Origin: Desulfomicrobium sp.
GTDB taxonomy: Bacteria > Desulfobacterota > Desulfovibrionia > Desulfovibrionales > Desulfomicrobiaceae
Direction: 5' to 3'
Length of the DNA stretch: 5,029 bases
Assembly: GCA_003542385.1 (NCBI GenBank)
Contig: DPKT01000095.1
Coordinates: 1-5,029, forward strand
Of this stretch, positions 1 through 4,717 are shown piece by piece; the first letter of the stretch is position 1; each line of letters opens with the position of its first letter. The notes under the pieces are model-generated. The model was not told the DNA's origin. It did no database searches and saw only the letters and a list, made by a program, of their open reading frames with translations. The position numbers were made by a program, and so were the translations under genes.

Positions 1-1103
1 GCAACGTCTTCGCCTTCAGCTGCGAAGGGTACAAGGGCGTCAGCCAGTCGGCCGGCCACCACATCGCCAACAACAAGATCTTCAGCGAGGTCGTGGGCGA
101 GAACGATGCCGAGAAGCCCGGCAAGTTCAAGATCAACCTCCTGGGCGAATACAACATCGGCGGCGACGGGTTCGAGATCGACCGCATCCTCAAGAAGTGC
201 GGCATCACCAACATAGCCACCTTCTCGGGCAACTCGACCTACGACCAGTTCGCCTCGGCCCACAAGGCCGACCTGTCCGCCGTCATGTGCCACCGCTCCA
301 TCAACTACGTGGCCGACATGCTCGAGACCAAGTTCGGCATCCCGTGGATCAAGGTCAACTTCATCGGAGCCAAGTCCACGGCCAAGTCCCTGCGCAAGAT
401 CGCGGAATACTTCGGCGACCCCGAACTGACCGCGCGCGTGGAGGAGGTCATCGCCGAGGAGATGCCGGCCGTGGAGGAGGTCATCGCCGACGTCCGCCCG
501 CGCACCGAAGGCAAGAAGGCCATGCTCTTCGTCGGCGGCTCCCGCGCCCACCACTACCAGGACCTCTTCGCCGAGATGGGCATGAAGACCCTGGCCGCCG
601 GCTACGAGTTCGCCCACCGCGACGACTACGAAGGCCGCCAGGTCATCCCGGACCTGAAGGTCGACGCCGACAGTCGCAACATCGAGGAAATCCACGTCGA
701 GGCCGACGAGAAGCGCTACGCCCCGCGCAAGAGCTCCGAGGAGATGGCCAGGCTGGAAGCGGCCGGGTTCAGGTTCAAGCACTACGACGGCCTGATCCCG
801 GACATGGACCACCAGACCCTCGTTGTCGACGACCTGAACCAATACGAGGCCGAAAAGCTGGTCGAGATCGTGAAGCCCGACATCTTCTGCGCGGGCATCA
901 AGGAGAAATTCTCCATCCAGAAGCTGGGCGTGCCCATGAAGCAGCTGCACAGCTACGACTCCGGCGGTCCCTACGCGGGCTTCCAGGGCGCGGTGAACTT
1001 CTACAAGGAGATCGACCGCCTCGTGAACAGCAGGGTCTGGGGCTACATGAAGGCGCCCTGGCAGGAAAACCCGGAACTCTCGGCCACCTACGTCTGGGAA
1101 TAA
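1..1103 (+). CDS. nifD: Nitrogenase molybdenum-iron protein alpha chain NifD, C-terminal two thirds (5' end outside window)
   Basis: This is the catalytic subunit of dinitrogenase (component I), which holds FeMo-cofactor and reduces N2 to ammonia in the cytoplasm. The reading frame is open from the window edge (first whole codon at 3), so internal ATGs such as the one at 93 are not the start; 366 codons are visible. Seen directly: SCEGYKGVSQSAGHHIAN, with the equivalents of Azotobacter Gln191 (codon 45) and His195 (codon 57); the FeMo-cofactor cysteine (Cys275-equivalent, codon 288) in MCHRSINY with Arg277 kept; VGGSR with the Arg359-equivalent; GYEF; and the cofactor/homocitrate-side His442-equivalent (codon 948) in LHSYD. 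The three NifD P-cluster cysteines lie upstream of the window. A roughly 52-residue insert marks the clostridial (group II) type. Arg359 and the absence of a delta-subunit gene next door argue against VnfD/AnfD. nifK follows after 13 nt. Confidence 0.97.
   Translation, partial: NVFAFSCEGYKGVSQSAGHHIANNKIFSEVVGENDAEKPGKFKINLLGEYNIGGDGFEIDRILKKCGITNIATFSGNSTYDQFASAHKADLSAVMCHRSINYVADMLETKFGIPWIKVNFIGAKSTAKSLRKIAEYFGDPELTARVEEVIAEEMPAVEEVIADVRPRTEGKKAMLFVGGSRAHHYQDLFAEMGMKTLAAGYEFAHRDDYEGRQVIPDLKVDADSRNIEEIHVEADEKRYAPRKSSEEMARLEAAGFRFKHYDGLIPDMDHQTLVVDDLNQYEAEKLVEIVKPDIFCAGIKEKFSIQKLGVPMKQLHSYDSGGPYAGFQGAVNFYKEIDRLVNSRVWGYMKAPWQENPELSATYVWE
437..490 (+). repeat. Exact 21-bp direct repeat inside nifD, 33-bp period
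   Basis: Positions 437-457 and 470-490 are identical, offset by 33 bp, and keep the reading frame. They encode the tandem VEEVIAEEMPA / VEEVIAD in a charged helical segment before the GKKAMLFVGG strand. Related NifD proteins have about the same length here, so this looks like a repeat of similar helical residues and not a recent insertion. Confidence 0.8.
630..827 (+). other. Clostridial-type insert region within NifD
   Basis: Between the conserved blocks GYEFAHRDDY and VDDLNQYEAE there are 66 residues, where the Azotobacter-type protein (from memory) has about 14, so about 52 are extra. The segment contains VDADSRNIEEIHVEADEKRY, which closely resembles the insert of Clostridium pasteurianum NifD. 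This insert is the main sequence marker separating group II Mo-nitrogenases from group I. It is a normal family feature and not a mobile insertion, since the frame and codon use continue unchanged through it. Confidence 0.85.
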
Positions 1104-1104
1104 T

Positions 1105-1109
1105 GAGGA
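1105..1109 (+). promoter_or_regulatory. Ribosome binding site of nifK
   Basis: GAGGA lies 7 nt before the ATG at 1117, inside the 13-nt spacer after the nifD stop (1101-1103). It supports 1117 as the start. The short spacer suggests that translation of the two subunits is coupled. Confidence 0.8.
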
Positions 1110-1116
1110 CACAGTC

Positions 1117-2493
1117 ATGCTACTTCGACACACTCCCACCGAAATAAAGGACCGCAGCGCCTTGACCATCAACCCGGCCAAGACCTGCCAGCCCATCGGG
1201 GCCATGTACGCGGCCCTGGGCATCCACGGCTGCCTGCCGCACTCCCACGGCTCCCAGGGCTGCTGCGCCTACCACCGCAGCGCCCTGACCCGGCACTACA
1301 AGGAGCCCGTCTCGGCGGCCACCAGCTCCTTCACCGAGGGCGCGTCGGTCTTCGGCGGCGGCGCCAACCTGCAGACCGCCATCGAGAACATCTTCACGGT
1401 CTACGAGCCCGACGTCATCGCCGTGCACACCACCTGCCTGTCCGAGACCATCGGCGACGACCTGCCGCAGATGACCGACAAGGCCATCAAGGCCGGCAAG
1501 GTCCCGGCCGGCAAGCACGTCATCTACGCCAACACCCCGAGCTACGTCGGCTCCCACGTCACGGGCTTCTCCAACATGGTCAAGGGCATGGCCAAGGGCT
1601 TCGCCGTTGCCACGGGCAAGAAGAACGGCCGCGTGAACATCATCCCCGGCTGGGTCGAGCCCTCGGACATGGAAGAGGTCAAGCGCCTGGCCGCACTCAT
1701 GGGCCTCGACATCATCCTCTTCCCCGACACCTCCGGCGTCCTGAACGGCGCGCTGACGGGCGAGTACAAGATGTTCCCCGAAGGCGGCACACCCATCGCC
1801 GACCTCGTGGCCGCGGGCGACGCCATCGGCACCCTGGCCCTGGGCGAGTGGTGCTCGGCCGACGCGGCGCGCTGGCTCGACACCCAGTGCAAGGTGCCGT
1901 GCACCGTCCTGGACATGCCCTTCGGCCTCAAGGCCACGGACCGTTTCATCGACACCCTGCGCAAGGTCGGCGGCGTGAGCGTGCCCGAGTCGGTCGCCTT
2001 CGAGCGCGGCCAGCTCGTGGACCTCATCTCCGACATGCACCAGTACTTCTACGGCAGGAAGGTGGCCCTGGTCGGCGACCCCGACCAGGTCATCGCCCTG
2101 ACCGAATTCCTGGTCTCCATCGACATGTTGCCCATGCACATCGTCACCGGCACGCCGGGGTCCAAGTTCGAGAAGCGCATCGACGAGATCACGGCCGAGG
2201 CCGGCTACAAGGCCAACGTCAAGGCCGGCGGGGACATGTTCCTGCTGCACCAGTGGATCAAGAACGAGCCCGTGGATCTCATCATCGGCAACACCTACTG
2301 CAAGTACATCGCCCGCGACGAGGACATCCCGTTCCTGCGCTTCGGCTTCCCCATCCTCGACCGCGTCGGCCACCAGTACTTCCCGACGGTCGGGTACAAG
2401 GGCGGGCTGCACATGCTGACCAGGATTCTCGACCTGATCCTGACCCGCACGGACCGCGACGAAACCGAAGAGAAGTTCGAACTCGTCTACTGA
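1117..2493 (+). CDS. nifK: Nitrogenase molybdenum-iron protein beta chain NifK
   Basis: This is the beta subunit of the alpha2-beta2 MoFe protein. It shares the [8Fe-7S] P-cluster with NifD, through which electrons from the Fe protein reach FeMo-cofactor. The protein has 458 residues. All three NifK P-cluster cysteines are visible: Cys24 in NPAKTCQP, Cys49 in HGSQGC and Cys107 in TTCLSE. The serine that can ligate the oxidised cluster (Azotobacter Ser188) is Ser142 in TPSYVGSHVTG. Cys49 is followed by a second cysteine, Cys50, as I recall for the clostridial protein. The first cysteine comes about 46 residues earlier than in Azotobacter NifK, so the long N-terminal extension is absent, as in group II enzymes. 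The protein resembles C. pasteurianum NifK nearly end to end, including IARDEDIPFLRFGFPI and the acidic C-terminus. A Shine-Dalgarno sequence supports the start, and a strong hairpin follows the stop. Confidence 0.98.
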   Translation: MLLRHTPTEIKDRSALTINPAKTCQPIGAMYAALGIHGCLPHSHGSQGCCAYHRSALTRHYKEPVSAATSSFTEGASVFGGGANLQTAIENIFTVYEPDVIAVHTTCLSETIGDDLPQMTDKAIKAGKVPAGKHVIYANTPSYVGSHVTGFSNMVKGMAKGFAVATGKKNGRVNIIPGWVEPSDMEEVKRLAALMGLDIILFPDTSGVLNGALTGEYKMFPEGGTPIADLVAAGDAIGTLALGEWCSADAARWLDTQCKVPCTVLDMPFGLKATDRFIDTLRKVGGVSVPESVAFERGQLVDLISDMHQYFYGRKVALVGDPDQVIALTEFLVSIDMLPMHIVTGTPGSKFEKRIDEITAEAGYKANVKAGGDMFLLHQWIKNEPVDLIIGNTYCKYIARDEDIPFLRFGFPILDRVGHQYFPTVGYKGGLHMLTRILDLILTRTDRDETEEKFELVY

Positions 2494-2499
2494 TTGCCC

Positions 2500-2522
2500 G
2501 GCGGCGGGGCTTTCCCGCCGCC
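2500..2522 (+). other. Intercistronic hairpin just after nifK
   Basis: A perfect 9-bp stem (GGCGGCGGG at 2500-2508 with CCCGCCGCC at 2514-2522) closes a 5-nt loop GCTTT, beginning 7 nt after the nifK stop. No T-run follows; the next gene's ribosome binding site begins at 2527. It is therefore not a standard intrinsic terminator inside the operon. Likely roles (inference) are partial attenuation, protection of the nifDK message from 3' exonucleases, or modulation of the downstream start. Confidence 0.7.
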
Positions 2523-2526
2523 ACAC

Positions 2527-2532
2527 AAGGAG
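2527..2532 (+). promoter_or_regulatory. Ribosome binding site that fixes the start of the NifX-like gene
   Basis: AAGGAG lies 6 nt before the ATG at 2539. A longer reading from the TTG at 2494 is open, but it would translate the hairpin and the Shine-Dalgarno itself and has no site of its own. The ATG at 2539 is therefore preferred. Confidence 0.85.
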
Positions 2533-2538
2533 CCGATC

Positions 2539-2880
2539 ATGACATTTACGCCCCCCCAGAGAACCCGGCCCCTCGTGGCCGTCGCGAGCAGCACCGGGAC
2601 GACCGTGGACACCCACCTCGGACATGCCCGGGAATTCCGGATCTACGGCAGCGACGAAGGGGTGGTCGGCCTGATCGGCACACGGCCCGCTCCCCAGCCC
2701 GGTTCCGGCGACGCCCGCTGGGAGGGCGTGGCCGAGATCCTTTCGGACTGCTCGTACCTGCTGGTGGCCGGGGTGGGGCGCAAGCCGCTCGAAATCCTGG
2801 CCGAGCGGGGGCTGACGGTCATCGAGGCCGAAGGCTACGTGCAGAGCCTCGTGCGGCAGCTTTACGGCGGCATAGAATAA
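2539..2880 (+). CDS. NifX / NifB-C-terminal-like iron-molybdenum cofactor-binding protein (Nitro_FeMo-Co family)
   Basis: This 113-residue cytoplasmic protein consists of little more than one Nitro_FeMo-Co domain (the fold shared by NifX, NafY and the NifB C-terminus). Seen: the family N-terminal strand PLVAVASSTGTTVDTHLGHAREFRIY (residues 11-36), where His26 and His29 occupy the usual HFGHA motif (here HLGHA); a DC motif at Asp70-Cys71 in ILSDCSYLLVAGVG; and a final VIEAEG segment. Members bind FeMo-cofactor or its precursors and pass them between NifB, NifEN and NifDK. Given its place between nifK and nifE, such a carrier role is the best inference. It is shorter than Azotobacter NifX (about 158 aa) and has neither the NifB radical-SAM domain nor the NafY N-terminal domain, so no gene symbol is assigned. 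The next gene starts 25 nt downstream. Confidence 0.85.
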   Translation: MTFTPPQRTRPLVAVASSTGTTVDTHLGHAREFRIYGSDEGVVGLIGTRPAPQPGSGDARWEGVAEILSDCSYLLVAGVGRKPLEILAERGLTVIEAEGYVQSLVRQLYGGIE

Positions 2881-2895
2881 ACATTTCAATATAGT

Positions 2896-2899
2896 GGAG
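2896..2899 (+). promoter_or_regulatory. Ribosome binding site that fixes the ferredoxin start
   Basis: GGAG lies 6 nt before the ATG at 2906. An in-frame GTG at 2894 would add four residues (MERE), but it overlaps this site and has no Shine-Dalgarno upstream, only an AT-rich stretch (2877-2893). The ATG at 2906 is preferred. Confidence 0.75.
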
Positions 2900-2905
2900 A
2901 GAGAG

Positions 2906-3208
2906 ATGGCCATTCCTGAGAGACAGATCCTGGTGTGTCAGAGTTTCAGGGTCGGTGGCGACCCCAAGGGCGTCTGCTTCAAGCAGACCGACGGCTTCCT
3001 GCAGTACCTGGAGGAGGAGATCCTGGCCCGGGGCCTCGACATCCTGGTCACGGCCACGGGCTGCATGAAGCTGTGCGAGAAGGGCCCGGTCATGGTCGTC
3101 CAGCCCGACAACTGGTGGTTCGGCGGCGTGAACAGCGAGGAGGCCATCGACGCCATCCTGGACGGCATCGAAGCGGGCGAGCCCTGCGCCGAGTATTCCC
3201 TCGGCTAG
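2906..3208 (+). CDS. Thioredoxin-like [2Fe-2S] ferredoxin (Clostridium pasteurianum 2Fe-2S / Shethna protein I type)
   Basis: This small acidic 100-residue protein belongs to the thioredoxin-fold [2Fe-2S] ferredoxins, which are typically dimeric cytoplasmic electron carriers. The cluster ligands are seen as Cys11 and Cys24 (C-x12-C, in LVCQSFRVGGDPKGVC) and Cys53 and Cys57 (C-x3-C, in TGCMKLCEKGP). The typical GPVMVVQPDNWWFGGV strand follows, then a C-terminal helix that starts NSEEAIDAI. Spacing and length (about 100 aa) fit the C. pasteurianum and Aquifex proteins well; the extra Cys94 is probably not a ligand. The C. pasteurianum homologue is known to interact specifically with the MoFe protein. 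Its place inside the nif operon supports a role in nitrogenase electron transfer or in redox steps of cofactor assembly, though the exact partner is inferred. A 120-nt gap with a large hairpin follows. Confidence 0.92.
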   Translation: MAIPERQILVCQSFRVGGDPKGVCFKQTDGFLQYLEEEILARGLDILVTATGCMKLCEKGPVMVVQPDNWWFGGVNSEEAIDAILDGIEAGEPCAEYSLG

Positions 3209-3221
3209 ACCCGGAACACAA

Positions 3222-3288
3222 TTTTCGTCCCCCGGCCCCGCCCGGGCGCACCTCCCTCATTACCGGGGCGGGTCCGGGGGTACGGAAG
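3222..3288 (+). other. Large GC-rich hairpin in the nifE leader
   Basis: The core stem pairs 3229-3235 with 3274-3280 (7 bp), skips one C-T mismatch (3236/3273), and continues with 3237-3243 pairing 3266-3272 (7 bp). After a G-G mismatch two more pairs close a loop of about 16 nt. Outside a single bulged T at 3281, the weaker pairing 3222-3228 with 3282-3288 (including G-T pairs) extends it. No T-run follows on either strand, so it is not a canonical terminator. An RNA processing, stability or attenuation role is inferred. Confidence 0.65.
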
Positions 3289-3316
3289 CGAGAGCGCGGC
3301 CCGCAGGAGCCGCACC

Positions 3317-3322
3317 AAGGAG
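3317..3322 (+). promoter_or_regulatory. Ribosome binding site of nifE
   Basis: AAGGAG lies 6 nt before the ATG at 3329, matching the spacing seen in front of the NifX-like gene and nifN. It supports 3329 as the nifE start. Confidence 0.85.
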
Positions 3323-3328
3323 CACACC

Positions 3329-4717
3329 ATGAGCCAAACCATACTCGACGAACGAAAGAGCCAGGTCCACCGCATCGGCGAAGAGCCCTTCGCCATGGCC
3401 TGCGACCGCCCCAGCCTGGCCGGCGCGGTCAGCCAGCGCGCCTGCGTGTTCTGCGGCTCGCGGGTGGTGCTCTACCCCATAGCCGACGCCCTGCACCTCG
3501 TGCACGGCCCCATCGGCTGCGCCACCTACACCTGGGACATCCGCGGCGCCATCTCCTCGGGCCCGCAGCTGCACCGCCTGAGCTTCTCCACGGACCTGCA
3601 GGAGATGGACGTCATCTTCGGTGGCGAGAAGAAGCTTGAAGCGTCCCTTCGCGAGCTCATCAGCCTGCACAACCCCAAGGCGGCCTTCGTCTACTCGACC
3701 TGCATCGTCGGCCTCATCGGCGATGACATGGAGGCCGTGTGCCGCCGCGTCGCGGCCGATACGGGCATCCCGGTCCTGCCGGTCATGAGCGAGGGCTTCA
3801 AGGGCAACAAGCGCGAGGGCTACACCGCGGCCTGCAAAGCCATGTTCCGGCTGGTCGGCACCGGCGACGCCACGGGCATCTCGCCCATGAGCGTGAACAT
3901 CCTGGGCGACTTCAACCTGGCGGGTGAGACGTGGATCGTGCGCGAATATTTCCGCAAGATGGGCGTGGAGGTCGTGGCCAACATCACGGGCGACGGCCGC
4001 GTGGACGACATCCGGCGCTGCCACGGCGCGGCGCTGAATCTCGTGCAGTGCTCCGGGGCGACCATGGAGCTCGCCAAGATGATGCAGGCGGAATACGGCA
4101 CGCCCTTTCAGCGGGTATCCTACCTTGGCGTGGAGGATATGGCCGACTCGCTGTACAAGGTGGCCGACTTTTTCGCGGACAAGGACCCGTCCATCAAGGC
4201 CAAAACCGTCGAGCTTGTCCGCACGGAGCTTTCGGAACTCATGCCGAAGCTGGCGGAGCTCAGGAAGGATCTCGAAGGGAAAAAGGTCGCCATGTACGTG
4301 GGCGGGTCCTTCAAGGCCTTCTCGCTCATCAAGGCCTTCCGGCATCTGGGGATGCGGGTCGTGGTCGTCGGCTCCCAGACTGGGACCGAGGAGGACTACA
4401 AGGAGCTGGCCGCCATCTCCGACCCCGGGACCATCATCGTCGATGACGCCAACCCCCTGGAACTGGCCCAGTTCATCAAGGAGAAGGACGTCGACGTCTT
4501 CGTCGGCGGCGTCAAGGAGCGCCCCATCGCCTACAAGCTGGGCGTGGGCTTCTGCGATCACAACCACGAGCGCAAGATCGCCCTGGAAGGGTTCGTCGGC
4601 ATGTACAATTTCGCCAGGGAGATCCACTCCTCGGTCATGAGCCCGGTCTGGAGGTTCATGCCCCGGCGTTCCCCCGCCCGCGCGGCCTGCGCCGCCAAGG
4701 AGGCCGTCAATGGCTGA
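3329..4717 (+). CDS. nifE: FeMo-cofactor biosynthesis scaffold protein NifE
   Basis: NifE is the NifD-like half of the NifEN scaffold, which receives the NifB product (L-cluster) and hosts its maturation to FeMo-cofactor with Mo and homocitrate. At 462 residues it is near family length (Azotobacter about 475). Seen: Cys39 in RACVFCGS, Cys64 in HGPIGCATYTWDIRG and Cys125 in YSTCIVGLIGDD, the equivalents of the three NifE ligands of the NifEN [4Fe-4S] cluster; Cys241 in NLVQCSG, aligned with the FeMo-cofactor cysteine of NifD; and the family-typical end GFCDHNHERKIALEGFVGMYNFAREIHSSVMSPVW. It differs from NifD by lacking the LHSYD histidine motif. An extra Cys42 forms CxxC with Cys39. The tail after MSPVWRFMP is short and Ala/Arg-rich. 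The stop overlaps the nifN start by 8 nt, so the subunits are probably translationally coupled. Confidence 0.97.
   Translation: MSQTILDERKSQVHRIGEEPFAMACDRPSLAGAVSQRACVFCGSRVVLYPIADALHLVHGPIGCATYTWDIRGAISSGPQLHRLSFSTDLQEMDVIFGGEKKLEASLRELISLHNPKAAFVYSTCIVGLIGDDMEAVCRRVAADTGIPVLPVMSEGFKGNKREGYTAACKAMFRLVGTGDATGISPMSVNILGDFNLAGETWIVREYFRKMGVEVVANITGDGRVDDIRRCHGAALNLVQCSGATMELAKMMQAEYGTPFQRVSYLGVEDMADSLYKVADFFADKDPSIKAKTVELVRTELSELMPKLAELRKDLEGKKVAMYVGGSFKAFSLIKAFRHLGMRVVVVGSQTGTEEDYKELAAISDPGTIIVDDANPLELAQFIKEKDVDVFVGGVKERPIAYKLGVGFCDHNHERKIALEGFVGMYNFAREIHSSVMSPVWRFMPRRSPARAACAAKEAVNG
4697..4703 (+). promoter_or_regulatory. Ribosome binding site of nifN (inside the 3' end of nifE)
   Basis: AAGGAGG, the strongest Shine-Dalgarno in the window, lies 6 nt before the ATG at 4710 and within the last nifE codons. 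It supports 4710 as the nifN start and independent re-initiation at the overlap. Confidence 0.85.

Larger units (their letters stand above)
3209..3328 (+). other. 120-nt intergenic region between ferredoxin gene and nifE
   Basis: This is the largest gap in the window. It contains a long GC-rich hairpin (3222-3288), a weaker 5-bp stem (3296-3300 with 3309-3313) and the nifE ribosome binding site. I looked for a sigma-54 promoter (GG-N10-GC with consensus flanks), a sigma-70 promoter and a NifA-type TGT-N10-ACA site and saw none that was convincing. nifE is therefore most simply transcribed by read-through from upstream. Confidence 0.6.

Noticed and set aside
93..95. ATG at 93 as the start of nifD
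   Set aside because: The frame is open to the window edge and the upstream codons encode the conserved SCEGYKGVSQSAGHHIAN motif, so the gene begins before the window.
1..1103. Vanadium or iron-only nitrogenase alpha subunit (VnfD/AnfD)
   Set aside because: The VGGSR Arg359-equivalent is kept, no delta-subunit gene lies between the alpha and beta genes, and the insert and C-terminus match the clostridial Mo enzyme.
197..1147. A 316-codon + strand frame overlapping nifD
   Set aside because: Its Arg/Gly/Pro/His-rich translation without recognisable motifs is the usual out-of-frame reading of a GC-rich gene.
2500..2522. Hairpin after nifK as a full rho-independent terminator
   Set aside because: No T-run follows, and a co-directional gene with its own ribosome binding site starts immediately after.
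2494..2538. TTG at 2494 as the start of the NifX-like gene
   Set aside because: The extra 15 residues would come from the hairpin and Shine-Dalgarno region and do not resemble the family. The ATG at 2539 has AAGGAG at proper spacing.
1120..2913. A 597-codon open frame on the minus strand across nifK and the NifX-like gene
   Set aside because: It is antisense to clearly recognised genes, is rich in G, V, A, D and H as expected from GC-skewed third positions, shows no family motif and has no ribosome binding site that I can see. It is a shadow of the + strand genes.
3213..3226. Possible sigma-54 promoter before nifE (GG at 3213-3214)
   Set aside because: The -12 GC is not at the required spacing and the flanks do not fit the consensus. 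No NifA-type upstream site is visible.
3260..4627. A 455-codon open frame on the minus strand across nifE
   Set aside because: Same reasoning: its composition mirrors nifE codons read backwards, and nifE is identified beyond doubt.
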